Origin: a bacterium | Lineage (GTDB): Bacteria; SZUA-79; Acidulodesulfobacterales; Acidulodesulfobacteraceae | Length of the DNA: 40,434 nt | Assembly (NCBI GenBank): GCA_021794475.1 | Contig: JAJYQS010000056.1 | Coordinates: forward strand, 1-40,434 | Direction of reading: 5' to 3' | Part shown: piece after piece, positions 25,740-34,728 of the stretch | Layout of the letters: the number at the start of each line of letters is the position of its first letter | Position numbering within the stretch: position 1 is the first letter of the stretch | The notes under the pieces: model-generated | Told to the model about the DNA's origin: nothing | The model's input: only the letters and a program-made list of their open reading frames with translations | The model's database searches: none | Made by a program: the position numbers and the translations under genes

Positions 25740-26207
25740 ATGCTTAACACCGGCGCGTATCAATATCAAAATGTTGCAGCTTCTACAATAGATAACGGAA
25801 CTGTTGTTCTCATGGCATATGAAGGGGCCATTACTTTTATTCAACAGGCAAAAGAAAAACTTGCGCAGAATGATTATGCGGGGAAATCTATTGCTATATC
25901 TAATGCCGTTGCTTTGATAAATGAGCTAAATTTAAATCTTAATATGGAAAAAGGCGGAGAAACCGCAAAAAATCTTGGCAAGCTTTATGTTTTTTTATCA
26001 TATCATCTCACTACCGCAAATCTTAAGAAGGATTCTCATAAGCTTGACGAATCTTTAGTGGTTTTAGACAATCTTGTAAACGGCTGGAAAATCATTTTAG
26101 AGAAAGAAAAACAGCGTATGGCAGCGTTAGCTAATGCCGTACCTGAAGGTTCGGCAGCTATCGAAAATCTCAATGCAGCGGTGTCATCGGTATCAAGCCG
26201 CGTATAA
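25740..26207 (+). CDS. fliS: FliS, flagellin export chaperone
   Basis: The 155-residue helical protein has the FliS start (GAYQYQNVAASTIDNGTVVLMAYEGAITFIQQAK) and NLNMEKGGETAKNLGKLYVFL in the middle (the conserved L-x-GGE/G-x-LxxLYxYL region, quoted partly). FliS binds the flagellin C-terminal helix in the cytoplasm and blocks early polymerisation. Its sequence has normal charge, unlike its two neighbours that are exported. GGGAG precedes the ATG by about eleven bases. It closes the flagellar part of the cluster. Confidence 0.93.
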   Translation: MLNTGAYQYQNVAASTIDNGTVVLMAYEGAITFIQQAKEKLAQNDYAGKSIAISNAVALINELNLNLNMEKGGETAKNLGKLYVFLSYHLTTANLKKDSHKLDESLVVLDNLVNGWKIILEKEKQRMAALANAVPEGSAAIENLNAAVSSVSSRV

Positions 26208-26346
26208 TTAATGCGTATAAAAAAATAAAGTTGCGCAGACTGCTTTAAGAAAGAACGTTATTGTTATATAAATTAAATGAATAAGATTAATATGAAGAAG
26301 ATATAAATTAATTATATATATTATAACTTAAATAGAACGTAAATGA

Positions 26347-28281
26347 ATGGGTAATAGTGCTGTATTTGTTTTTCAGATGAGAAGGGTCGGCGATTTTTTT
26401 CAGTCGCTCCCTTTGATAAACAGTCTCTATGCGGAGATAAGCATAAAAAATATTAATGAAACAGCAAAGAACAAAGAAGAGTCTAAAGAGAAAGAAAAAT
26501 TAAAAAAAGAAGAGGAAATAGAAAAAAAAGCAGCAATAGATGTATTTGTTGATGTTAATATCACGGCTATAAAAGATTTTTTAATTGACGATATTAAACT
26601 TATAACGGTTAAAGATTTGTTTTCGGCGGATTATGAAGATTATAACCGCCGAAATGCTTCGGATTTCTTTAGTTTCTTTGATAACATAAAATCCTGCGTT
26701 TTCCCACTATTAAGTAAGTACAGTCTGGCCGTAAATCTTAATTATGACGTTTTAAGCGGCCTTTTATTGAATTTTTTTGCTCATGCCGATAAAAAAGGCT
26801 TTATATGCCTAAATAAATCCGTTAAAACTTTCGAATCTCTTTCTCGCTGCGGAGCGTCTAATTATTTTTATAATGCCGTCAAAAACAGAAAACTCAATAA
26901 GCTCAATATAATTGATATATTTTCTCTTATAGGTCTTAATAAGCCTGCTGAATTAAAAATAAATTATGATATTTTAAAATTAAAGTCTAGCACAGAAAAC
27001 AAAAATAAAAAAAATAGAAACAAGTTTAGAATATGTATTTCGACAGGCGCGTCGTCAGAAAAAAGATTGTGGGGTACAGAAAATTATTCAAGACTTGCAG
27101 AACTTCTGCTAAAATATTTTGATTGCGAAATAACTTTTGTAGGCGCTACGGAAGATGTCCCCGCTGCTGCGGCAGTTAAAGATTTACTGTTTTCACGGCT
27201 GTCTGACCCGCATAATAATAATATAAATAGTACTGACAATATAAGCAGTTCATACGATAAAGAGAATATTAAAAAAAAAATAATAGACATAACAGGAAAA
27301 ACCTCATTAAGCGAGCTTATTTATATAATTAAAGATTTTGACCTGCTCATCTCTACAGATACGGGCACGCTTCATATAGCTCAGATTTTACAGGTACCGG
27401 CAGTTTCTATTTTCATCGGTAACGCAAATTTTTACGAAACCGGTCCTCATTTAAACAAATCTTATGCTATATGCTCTAAGGCAGCTTGCTATCCGTGCTT
27501 AGAACATGAACTGTGCAGATATAATTTTTCATGCAAAAATGATATAAGACCTGAAGATGTATTTTTGTTGGCTGTTATGACACTGAAAAAAAGCGGTGCT
27601 GCAAAAAAAGAGCTTATCTCCAATATCAAGAAAGGCAATTCTGAGGTTTTTTTCTGCGCCAATGCAGGTTCTATCCATTACTACCCTTTGGTAAAAAAAT
27701 ATATAAATAAGAATGAATTAGCATCTGAAATTTTAAAATACTGCTGGATTTATATTCTTTCAGGATGCGCCGTTGAGCCGGATATTGATAATATTTTGAA
27801 CAATTGCAAAAAATATTATAAAATAGGCAAGGCGCTGCCGGAAGAATTACTGTCGGAAATATCTTTCGTTATAACAGTTTTTGAAAATGGAAGACTTTCT
27901 TTCGCAAGGCAAGTCGGCGGAACGGTAAATAATTCGGATAATTCTAATAATTCTGTTAATCCGGAAAACACTTCCGATGTTCAGCACTTTGATAGGTTTA
28001 AGAAAGCAGTAAAAGAAATAGGACGCAATTATGAATACTTAAAACTTGTTACAGATTATTTTATTGACGAGATAGATTTCTGTATAAACTATAGCTCAAG
28101 TTTAGATTCAGACCCATGTTCAGGTTCAAGCGCGGATGAAAACGCATATGGAGGTTCTCCATACGGCGGCTTAGATTTTAGAGAAAAAACTTTTAACGAT
28201 GCAGTTTTGCTTTTAAATATGGCGGTAAACATTTTAACGCAGCTTCGCCGCACTATTGACAAAAAACTTGATGTTGTCTGA
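26347..28281 (+). CDS. Long family-9 glycosyltransferase (heptosyltransferase-like) with C-terminal extension
   Basis: The 644-residue protein has the GT9 fold at about 1-415. The N-terminal nucleotide-sugar-fold loop is QMRRVGDFFQSLPLI. A Lys/Glu-rich insert (about 36-60) follows. Later come ICISTGASSEKRLWGTENYSRL and LLISTDTGTLHIAQILQVP (the D-T-G-x-x-H motif). A Cys-rich segment, CxPCxxHxxC then CKN, closes the domain. GT9 enzymes usually move heptose to lipopolysaccharide and are about 350 residues. The extra ~230 residues are helical with no family I know. A similar extension occurs in the second GT9 gene downstream. Position after fliS suggests flagellar glycan work. Confidence 0.82.
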   Translation: MGNSAVFVFQMRRVGDFFQSLPLINSLYAEISIKNINETAKNKEESKEKEKLKKEEEIEKKAAIDVFVDVNITAIKDFLIDDIKLITVKDLFSADYEDYNRRNASDFFSFFDNIKSCVFPLLSKYSLAVNLNYDVLSGLLLNFFAHADKKGFICLNKSVKTFESLSRCGASNYFYNAVKNRKLNKLNIIDIFSLIGLNKPAELKINYDILKLKSSTENKNKKNRNKFRICISTGASSEKRLWGTENYSRLAELLLKYFDCEITFVGATEDVPAAAAVKDLLFSRLSDPHNNNINSTDNISSSYDKENIKKKIIDITGKTSLSELIYIIKDFDLLISTDTGTLHIAQILQVPAVSIFIGNANFYETGPHLNKSYAICSKAACYPCLEHELCRYNFSCKNDIRPEDVFLLAVMTLKKSGAAKKELISNIKKGNSEVFFCANAGSIHYYPLVKKYINKNELASEILKYCWIYILSGCAVEPDIDNILNNCKKYYKIGKALPEELLSEISFVITVFENGRLSFARQVGGTVNNSDNSNNSVNPENTSDVQHFDRFKKAVKEIGRNYEYLKLVTDYFIDEIDFCINYSSSLDSDPCSGSSADENAYGGSPYGGLDFREKTFNDAVLLLNMAVNILTQLRRTIDKKLDVV

Positions 28282-28450
28282 TATTGCTATTGCCTGATAT
28301 TATTTGCTATTGTTTGATATAATTGATATTTATCGGCATAACATGATATTATTTGATATTGCTTGATGTGCCCGATATTATTTGTTGTAACTTTGTATTG
28401 TTTGATATAGTTGATACTGTTTAATATAACGGACATTACTTGATATTATC
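28278..28450. repeat. Degenerate array of (T/C)TGATATT-like repeats
   Basis: Nine GATAT units recur here at irregular 10-30 base intervals, mostly in the context TGATATT(A/G)TTTG. They fill the gap after the first GT9 gene. The array is AT-rich and may be decayed tandem DNA. The upstream TTG-start alternative of the next gene begins in its last unit. Confidence 0.6.
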
Positions 28451-28547
28451 TGGCCGGTGTTGTATTGCTGCGAAAATAGTTAGATATAATCTGCGTAGAA
28501 ATAAGTCAAGTGTATATAAAGCATATAATAGGTGTGACATAATATAT

Positions 28548-30548
28548 ATGGATGCTAAAAATTACTTTGAAAAGAATGCCGAAATTTTAAAGAAAATCAA
28601 TCCGGACTTATTAGAAAAGCTCTTGGCTTTTCGTCAAACATCCGGCGGAAATTCGGAACAAAACACAAAATTAACATTCGAACTTCTGCCCGCTAAAGCA
28701 GACATGCCGCATGAATACTGCGGCGGCGCAACTTTTAAAATCAATGGCATAACCGTACATTCGGTGTATGACCCTGTTGCGGAGGGAAAAAAATGGGCAG
28801 CCTCCGTAATAGAAAAGTATTCTAAAAAACACGAAAAGCCGGAAAATATTATTATCTTCGGACTCGGTTTCGGCTATCATATAAAAGAGCTCATAAAGCT
28901 GCTTAAAGACAAATTCGGGGAGATAAATCCGTTTAAAATTTCCGTATTTGAACCTTCTATTGAATCTCTTAATTTTATACTGAGCAGCTGTGATGTTTCA
29001 GAATTGCTAAATAATAAAATATTGCTTTCCGTGCCTGAAAAAGATATTGTATTCGGCGAAACCGACTTGCAATTATTTGAACTCATTTCATATAAAAATA
29101 TTTTTAAAAATGAATATGCACGCATACATAAGATGTTTAATATAAACCAGTTTTTCAGTCCTTCTTCTTTCAAGGTCCTTATAGCGCAGCCTATGTACGG
29201 CGGTTCTTCCACAGTAGGAAATTATATATATAAGGCTTTTCTGAATTGTGGATATAACGCCGATATTATAGATTTTTCCAGATTTTACGACGGCTATAAG
29301 TATCTTAATGAATTTACCCAGAATGAAGACCATATTAATTCATTAAGGCAGATGCTTTCAAATCTCATGTCTGAAGCTCTGCTTTCGGCAGTGATGAACA
29401 ATCCGCCGGATATGGTGCTCTTTATGGCGCAGTCTCCAGCGACGGAGAGGGTTATTTTAAGACTCAGGAGTATGGGAATAATCACGGCATACTGGTTTGT
29501 GGAAGATTTCAGAACACTTACCTATTGGAGCGGTATAGCTAAACATGTAGATTATTTTTTCACAATCCAGAAGGATGAATTTTTTAAAGAGCTGGAGAAT
29601 ATGGGTCTGCATAATTTTTATTATCTGCCTCTTGCCTGTCTTCCGTCATTTCATGATAAAATTGTCAAAAACAACAACAACAATACTGCGGACAATAGCG
29701 GCGACGGTAGTAACTATAATAATTATAATAACGATACAGCAGATAATAACGTCAATGAATATAATGAAGATGATGAAACAAAATACGGCAGCGATGTGAG
29801 CTTTGCAGGCGCAGGCTACTTTAACAGGAAAAACGTATTTGCAAAACTTACCGATTTTAATTTTAAAATATGGGGCAACGACTGGATAGCCGATATGCCT
29901 CTGAGTCTTTTAATACAGGACGGCGGAAAACGTTTCACCGAAGAAGAAGCTGTAAAGATATATAATTATTCAAAAATAAATATTAATCTTCATTCATCCA
30001 TGTGGCACTGGGATATAAATCCAGACGGCGATTTTTTAAATCCGCGCGTTTATGAGATACTTGGCTGTGGCGGATTTCAGCTCGTTGACAGGCGCAGATA
30101 TTTAAAAGGTATTTTTGAAGACGGCAAAGACTTAGTAGTATTTGATAGCGCGGAAGATTTAAGAAAAAAAATACGCTATTATTTAGATAACGAAGCTGAA
30201 CGCTCAACCATCGCCGAACACGGCTACAATACCGTCAGAAAGCATCATACTTACGAACGGCGTGTTTCCGAAATGATGAATATAATACTTTTAAATTCCT
30301 ATGATACTATAAAAAATAAACTGGTATCGAGACGCGAAAATATATCAAAACTTCTTAAGGAAACGGAAAAAGAACCTGAGCTTCACAGCCTGATTAAGAT
30401 ATTTGAAGACAAGGGCTCCGTTTCTATAGCCGAGATGGTTGATTACATCAGGAGAGGCAAGGGGAGACTGTCAAAAACAGAGGCTATGATTCTTATGCTG
30501 TGGTCGCTAAAAGCCCGCGCCGCAAGATTAGAGAAAGACCATAAATGA
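28548..30548 (+). CDS. CgeB-like glycosyltransferase with N-terminal Maf-like domain
   Basis: From ATG 28548 the protein has 666 residues; a TTG-start frame beginning at 28440 would add 36 residues of unlikely sequence. The first ~220 residues contain IIIFGLGFGYHIKELI and KISVFEPSIESLNFIL, resembling the Rossmann-type part of motility-accessory (DUF115/Maf-like) proteins. The rest follows the CgeB/DUF3880 plan: VLIAQPMYGGSSTVGNYI, ITAYWFVEDFRTL, VDYFFTIQK, and a late donor-site motif NPRVYEILGCGGFQLVD. An Asn/Asp-rich linker (about 378-415) splits the catalytic part. Likely role: glycan assembly on flagellin or a surface polymer. Substrate is unknown. Confidence 0.78.
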   Translation: MDAKNYFEKNAEILKKINPDLLEKLLAFRQTSGGNSEQNTKLTFELLPAKADMPHEYCGGATFKINGITVHSVYDPVAEGKKWAASVIEKYSKKHEKPENIIIFGLGFGYHIKELIKLLKDKFGEINPFKISVFEPSIESLNFILSSCDVSELLNNKILLSVPEKDIVFGETDLQLFELISYKNIFKNEYARIHKMFNINQFFSPSSFKVLIAQPMYGGSSTVGNYIYKAFLNCGYNADIIDFSRFYDGYKYLNEFTQNEDHINSLRQMLSNLMSEALLSAVMNNPPDMVLFMAQSPATERVILRLRSMGIITAYWFVEDFRTLTYWSGIAKHVDYFFTIQKDEFFKELENMGLHNFYYLPLACLPSFHDKIVKNNNNNTADNSGDGSNYNNYNNDTADNNVNEYNEDDETKYGSDVSFAGAGYFNRKNVFAKLTDFNFKIWGNDWIADMPLSLLIQDGGKRFTEEEAVKIYNYSKININLHSSMWHWDINPDGDFLNPRVYEILGCGGFQLVDRRRYLKGIFEDGKDLVVFDSAEDLRKKIRYYLDNEAERSTIAEHGYNTVRKHHTYERRVSEMMNIILLNSYDTIKNKLVSRRENISKLLKETEKEPELHSLIKIFEDKGSVSIAEMVDYIRRGKGRLSKTEAMILMLWSLKARAARLEKDHK

Positions 30549-30679
30549 TTATGATATTCAAGACAGAATTATTAAAGCGACTAACTTATTATATTTAATC
30601 GCTCTCAAAACATCATACGCCATAGCGATGTTCGAACAATGACTGCAAAAAACGACGGCAAAACAGGATTAAAAGTTTT

Positions 30680-32749
30680 ATGAATTTTATGAAAAGGATT
30701 ATAATATTAAATCTTACCAGAATGGGCGATATTATACAATCGACCGCCTTATTTAAAAAAATAAAGTTTTTTTATCCCAAAAGTATCGTTACGCTTATCG
30801 TTTCAACCGAATTTTATGAAATAACGCCTTTTTTGCCATATATAGACGATATAAGGCAGGTAAATTTAAAAGGTATAACAGAAATGTTGAAATCTACGAA
30901 TTTTGAATTTAATTCTGCCGCATATGAAGCCGTCAACGATGCAATATCAGATGAAATTAAAAATATAAAATATGACATAGCCATAAATCTTTCTCATGAC
31001 GAATTCAGTGTCTATTTTCTTTATATGCTGAATTCTAAAAGAAATATCGGTATTTCTATAACCCGCGAAGGAAATATAGTTTCTAACGATAAAATGATAG
31101 CATATTTGTTTTCTGCGGTCAGGAACAGAAAGGCAAGCGTCTTAAATCTTGTAGATATTTACACAAGATGTCTTGACGGGCTGCCTGAAAACAGAAATAA
31201 ATATTATGCTGCAGACAGAAATGAAATAGCGCTGTCTTTTAAAAATAAAAATATTGCAAAATTCAAAAATAATTTAAAAGAATACGGTATAAGACCTGAT
31301 AAAGGGGACATAATAGTATCTTTTGCAATAGGCGCTTCAATAAAGTCAAAGAGATGGCATATGGATTATTTTGCCGCACTTGCCCGTATGCTTTTAAATT
31401 ATAGCGCTAAAATAAAAATAGTGCTATTGGGCGCCCCTTACGATATAGAAAACGGACTCTATATAGAAAAAAAAATTGCCGAAACAGAAACCGGAGAAGG
31501 ATGCGTATCAGCTCAAAGACTCATAAATCTTACAGGCAAAACATCTATCGCAGGTCTGATTTATACCGTGGGAGCGAGCAAACTTCTTATAACTCACGAT
31601 ACCGGAACAATGCATATAGGCGTCGGTCTGCATAAAGACCTTATAGTTATTTATACCGGACACGTAGGATTTATGGAAACAGGGCCTTATGCCGAAAATA
31701 TGGCGCTTGTTACGCCAGACATCAGCTGTTTCCCGTGCGATTTTCATATTAAGTGTATGAATCAAGTCTGTAAAAATCTTATTAAACCTGAATATATTTT
31801 TGATATTGCAAAAACTAAATTGGAAAAGAATCTTAATATTGCGAATATTTCTAATATTTCTAATATTTCTAATAATTCTAATATTTCAGGCGTTTCAAGG
31901 TTCTCTGATGTTTCCGATTTTGCAGATGCTAAAAAATATTTTTCAAAATACAAAAACAGCGGTATCATACCGTATATTTCAAGGTTTGATGCGAACGGAT
32001 TTATAGACTTTTTACCAGCAGCCGGAGGCAGACTGACGCTTAAAGCCCTAAAGCTGAGGATCTTGAAACTTTCGCTCGAATATTTTTATATACAAGATTT
32101 TAAACTTAATTCAGACAGGAAAAACAAGACTGACGATCGCAGTTATGATAACAATAACGACGGTACTAAAAAAAGTAACAACAGCGGTAATAATGGCGGT
32201 GAGTTTAATAATAACGACGGTAATAAAAAACGCAGCAGCAGCAACAATAATAATAATGGCGGTTATGACAAGAATAGCGGCATACATCATGAAGTAGACC
32301 TTTTTATTGATTGTTTCAGCGAAGTTACAGATATATATGATGCTTACGATGCGGAAGGCGGCGTAGATGACGAAATTAGCACTATCGATAATATGCTCTG
32401 TTTATGCGAGGAAGGTATGGATGAAGCAAAAAATATGGTAAATATAGCTTTGAACGACCCTCTTAACTTGAAAAAAATAGATAACGTAATGACCAATATG
32501 AAATCTATAGATTATAATCTGCAGCATATTGCATCGCCTTACGATGAACTATGTCTTATAAATTATATTCATGTTATAAATTTAAACAGTACCGTCAGTT
32601 ATGATATATTCGGCATGGCTGTGGATTCGCTGAAGAATTACAGCGGTTATAAACACCAGCTGCTCATATTCAAGAAAATATGGTCGCTATTTTTTGATAA
32701 ACTTTCAATAAAATACAGAACCGGCAGAACTGGCAAGAAAGAGAAATAA
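30680..32749 (+). CDS. Second long family-9 glycosyltransferase with Asn-rich inserts
   Basis: The 689-residue paralogue of the first GT9 has RIIILNLTRMGDIIQSTALF (6-25), IVSFAIGASIKSKRWHMDYF, and LLITHDTGTMHIGVGLHKD with the D-T-G-x-x-H motif. The Cys motif is CFPCDFHIKC then CKN, as in the first paralogue. A repeated Asn-Ile-Ser run at about 387-405 and an Asn/Gly/Ser/Lys-rich insert at about 480-535 break up a helical C-terminal extension of about 300 residues. The extension looks related to that of the first GT9 (shared L-x-x-x-x-x-x-LK-x-x-x-IYI-like helices), but I cannot name it. It is presumed to act on the same glycan. Confidence 0.8.
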   Translation: MNFMKRIIILNLTRMGDIIQSTALFKKIKFFYPKSIVTLIVSTEFYEITPFLPYIDDIRQVNLKGITEMLKSTNFEFNSAAYEAVNDAISDEIKNIKYDIAINLSHDEFSVYFLYMLNSKRNIGISITREGNIVSNDKMIAYLFSAVRNRKASVLNLVDIYTRCLDGLPENRNKYYAADRNEIALSFKNKNIAKFKNNLKEYGIRPDKGDIIVSFAIGASIKSKRWHMDYFAALARMLLNYSAKIKIVLLGAPYDIENGLYIEKKIAETETGEGCVSAQRLINLTGKTSIAGLIYTVGASKLLITHDTGTMHIGVGLHKDLIVIYTGHVGFMETGPYAENMALVTPDISCFPCDFHIKCMNQVCKNLIKPEYIFDIAKTKLEKNLNIANISNISNISNNSNISGVSRFSDVSDFADAKKYFSKYKNSGIIPYISRFDANGFIDFLPAAGGRLTLKALKLRILKLSLEYFYIQDFKLNSDRKNKTDDRSYDNNNDGTKKSNNSGNNGGEFNNNDGNKKRSSSNNNNNGGYDKNSGIHHEVDLFIDCFSEVTDIYDAYDAEGGVDDEISTIDNMLCLCEEGMDEAKNMVNIALNDPLNLKKIDNVMTNMKSIDYNLQHIASPYDELCLINYIHVINLNSTVSYDIFGMAVDSLKNYSGYKHQLLIFKKIWSLFFDKLSIKYRTGRTGKKEK

Positions 32750-32905
32750 CTTTAAATTTTATAGACTTAATCTATAATTAAATAATAATTAAACCATAAT
32801 TAAGTCATAATTAAATCTTCTGTAATTTATTTATAGCAAATATTAAGAAGATATGCGCAAATATAATAAGATATAATTTAATATGCTCGTATTTATTGTA
32901 ATATT

Positions 32906-33901
32906 ATGAATAATGAACGTACCGGAACAGAAAAACGCATTATAGCAGTAGTCGGAGTACCGAGAAGCGGAACGAGTGCCATCGCTAAAGGACTTGATGC
33001 GCTCGGCATAGACATTGGAAAAGCTCTTCATAGTCCTTCAGGTGTCGGAAATGAAAAAGGTTTTTTTGAGGATGCAGATATTAATTCGCTTAATTATGGA
33101 TTGCTAAAAATATTAACAGGCAAACCGGATAATGCAATTTTAATAAATTTGAGCAATATACCGGAAAAAGCTATAACTATTTTTAAAGATACTGCTAAAA
33201 ATATTCTTAAAGAACGATTAAGCAATACAGATATTTTTGGTTTTAAAGACCCGTTTATTGCGAAGCTGCTGCCAATATGGCAGGAAATTTTCAAAGAACT
33301 TAAATTAAATGTTTCGTTTGTTGTTGTCTGCAGAAATCCGAAAAGCTCTGCTTTTTCTATGGTTAAGCGGGGAAATATGGACATTATCATTGCGTATTAT
33401 ATATGGCTGAGCGGTATGGTTTCTGTTTTAGACTGTATTTTAAACCCTGTATTAAGATTTGATTCTGTTTTTGTCGATTACGACGATATGCTTGAAAATC
33501 CTGAGGCTCAGCTCCTAAAAATTGCATTACGGCTAAAACTTAAAGTAGACCATGAAAATAATCCGGCTTTTAAAGAATATATGACGGATTTTTTAACAAA
33601 TAGCATGAGGCATGCCGCTTTTACTATTGAAGATTTAAGAATTGACGAGAATATACCGCCGAAGGTTACAGAATTTTATATTTTATTAAGAAAATTATGT
33701 TCAGAAAATTTTTCTATAACAGATTTAAATGTTGCCAGAGAGTTTATAAAAATTAAAATATGGCTTAAAGAACTGCGCTCTACTATTTTTTTTATGCAGG
33801 CTTCTTATAATACCTTACTTGCCATGAATGAAGTACTTATAGACAAAGAAAATAAAATAGCAGAGCTTAGCAAAACTATTGATGCGCCCTCACAAAAATA
33901 A
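32906..33901 (+). CDS. Sulfotransferase-family protein
   Basis: The 331-residue protein has the two PAPS-binding elements of sulfotransferases. The 5'-phosphosulfate loop is VVGVPRSGTSAIAKGL (15-30, PRSGTS). The 3'-phosphate site is FVVVCRNPKSSAFSM (138-152), with R143 and S147. In between is GFKDPFIAKLLPIW (112-125), the K/R-DP-x-x element of the family. It would transfer sulfate from PAPS to a sugar or protein hydroxyl. The APS kinase that makes PAPS starts 105 bp downstream, which supports the call. The C-terminal ~60 residues form a coiled coil. No Shine-Dalgarno is seen at this ATG. Confidence 0.85.
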   Translation: MNNERTGTEKRIIAVVGVPRSGTSAIAKGLDALGIDIGKALHSPSGVGNEKGFFEDADINSLNYGLLKILTGKPDNAILINLSNIPEKAITIFKDTAKNILKERLSNTDIFGFKDPFIAKLLPIWQEIFKELKLNVSFVVVCRNPKSSAFSMVKRGNMDIIIAYYIWLSGMVSVLDCILNPVLRFDSVFVDYDDMLENPEAQLLKIALRLKLKVDHENNPAFKEYMTDFLTNSMRHAAFTIEDLRIDENIPPKVTEFYILLRKLCSENFSITDLNVAREFIKIKIWLKELRSTIFFMQASYNTLLAMNEVLIDKENKIAELSKTIDAPSQK

Positions 33902-34006
33902 AAATAAACGAAAATAAATTGAAATAAATAAAAAGCAATAAATAAATAAATAATAACTATAAATAAATTGAAATAAATAAAAATAGATAAGATAAAAAGA
34001 TAAAAA

Positions 34007-34606
34007 ATGACTTCAAACATTATCTGGCAAAAACATATTATAAAGCGGGAAGACAGGGAAAAGCTAAACGGACATGGAGGTTTTGTTTTATGGTTTACCG
34101 GACTAAGCGGAAGCGGAAAAAGTACTATTGCCGGCTTGCTGGAAGCAGAACTGCATAAAAAGAAATTTCATACCTACCTTATGGACGGCGATAATATCAG
34201 ACATAGGCTCAATACGGATTTGGGATTTTCTGATTTTGACAGAAATGAAAATATCAGAAGGACTGCCGAGGTAGCAAGGCTTTTTGCAGATGCCGGACTC
34301 ATAACTATAGTGCCGTTTATTTCGCCTTTCAGGGATGGCAGACAATATGCAAAAGAAATTATCGGAGAAGATGATTTTGTAGAGGTCTTTATAGATGCGC
34401 CGCTTTACGACTGTGCCGCAAGAGATGCTAAAGGCTGGTATAGAAAGGCGTTTAACGGTGAAATAGATAATTATACGGGAGTAGATTCGCCTTATGAAAA
34501 GCCGCTGTCCGCAGATGTGCACATCAAGACGCCGAATATGTGTTTTGAAGACGCTGTGAGAAAAATTATTGATTATATTAAAAAAAATGAGTTGTTAAAT
34601 TTATAA
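34007..34606 (+). CDS. cysC: Adenylylsulfate (APS) kinase
   Basis: The 199-residue enzyme phosphorylates APS at the 3' position to give PAPS. Motifs: GLSGSGKST (32-40, Walker A), MDGDNIRHRLNTDLGFS (59-75, APS-binding), PFISPFRDGR (103-112), and the lid RDAKGWYRKAFNGEIDNYTG, which matches the R-DPKGLYKKARAGEI-NFTG family pattern with a few changes. There is no ATP sulfurylase domain or gene in the window, so APS must come from elsewhere. Since sulfate assimilation genes are absent nearby while a sulfotransferase precedes it, I infer that its PAPS is used for sulfation. Confidence 0.93.
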   Translation: MTSNIIWQKHIIKREDREKLNGHGGFVLWFTGLSGSGKSTIAGLLEAELHKKKFHTYLMDGDNIRHRLNTDLGFSDFDRNENIRRTAEVARLFADAGLITIVPFISPFRDGRQYAKEIIGEDDFVEVFIDAPLYDCAARDAKGWYRKAFNGEIDNYTGVDSPYEKPLSADVHIKTPNMCFEDAVRKIIDYIKKNELLNL

Positions 34607-34655
34607 TTTATATTATAATTGATATATTCAATTTTAGTCAAATTAGTTAAAAAAC

Positions 34656-34709
34656 TTTATTGATATGTATTTATAGTTATTATTTATTTATTTATTGATA
34701 TGTATTTAT
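34656..34709. repeat. 19-bp exact direct repeat before the unknown island gene
   Basis: TTTATTGATATGTATTTAT occurs at 34656-34674 and again at 34691-34709, 35 bp apart. It lies between the APS kinase and the next gene, just ahead of that gene's ribosome site. It could be a regulator pair or simple AT-rich duplication. Confidence 0.85.
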
Positions 34710-34728
34710 TTATATTCGGAGGAGTCAA

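Noticed and set aside
26347-28281. GT9 enzyme called as the LPS heptosyltransferase WaaC/WaaF
   Set aside because: The protein is nearly twice the usual length and lies in a flagellar cluster with a paralogue; a specific LPS-core role is not supported.
28440-28547. Upstream TTG start for the CgeB-like enzyme
   Set aside because: The added 36 residues come from the GATAT-repeat DNA and look unlike protein; ATG 28548 opens a normal helical N-terminus.
34007-34606. APS kinase as part of sulfate assimilation
   Set aside because: No cysD/N, sat, cysH or sulfite reductase gene is nearby, whereas a sulfotransferase directly precedes it; sulfation is the better reading.
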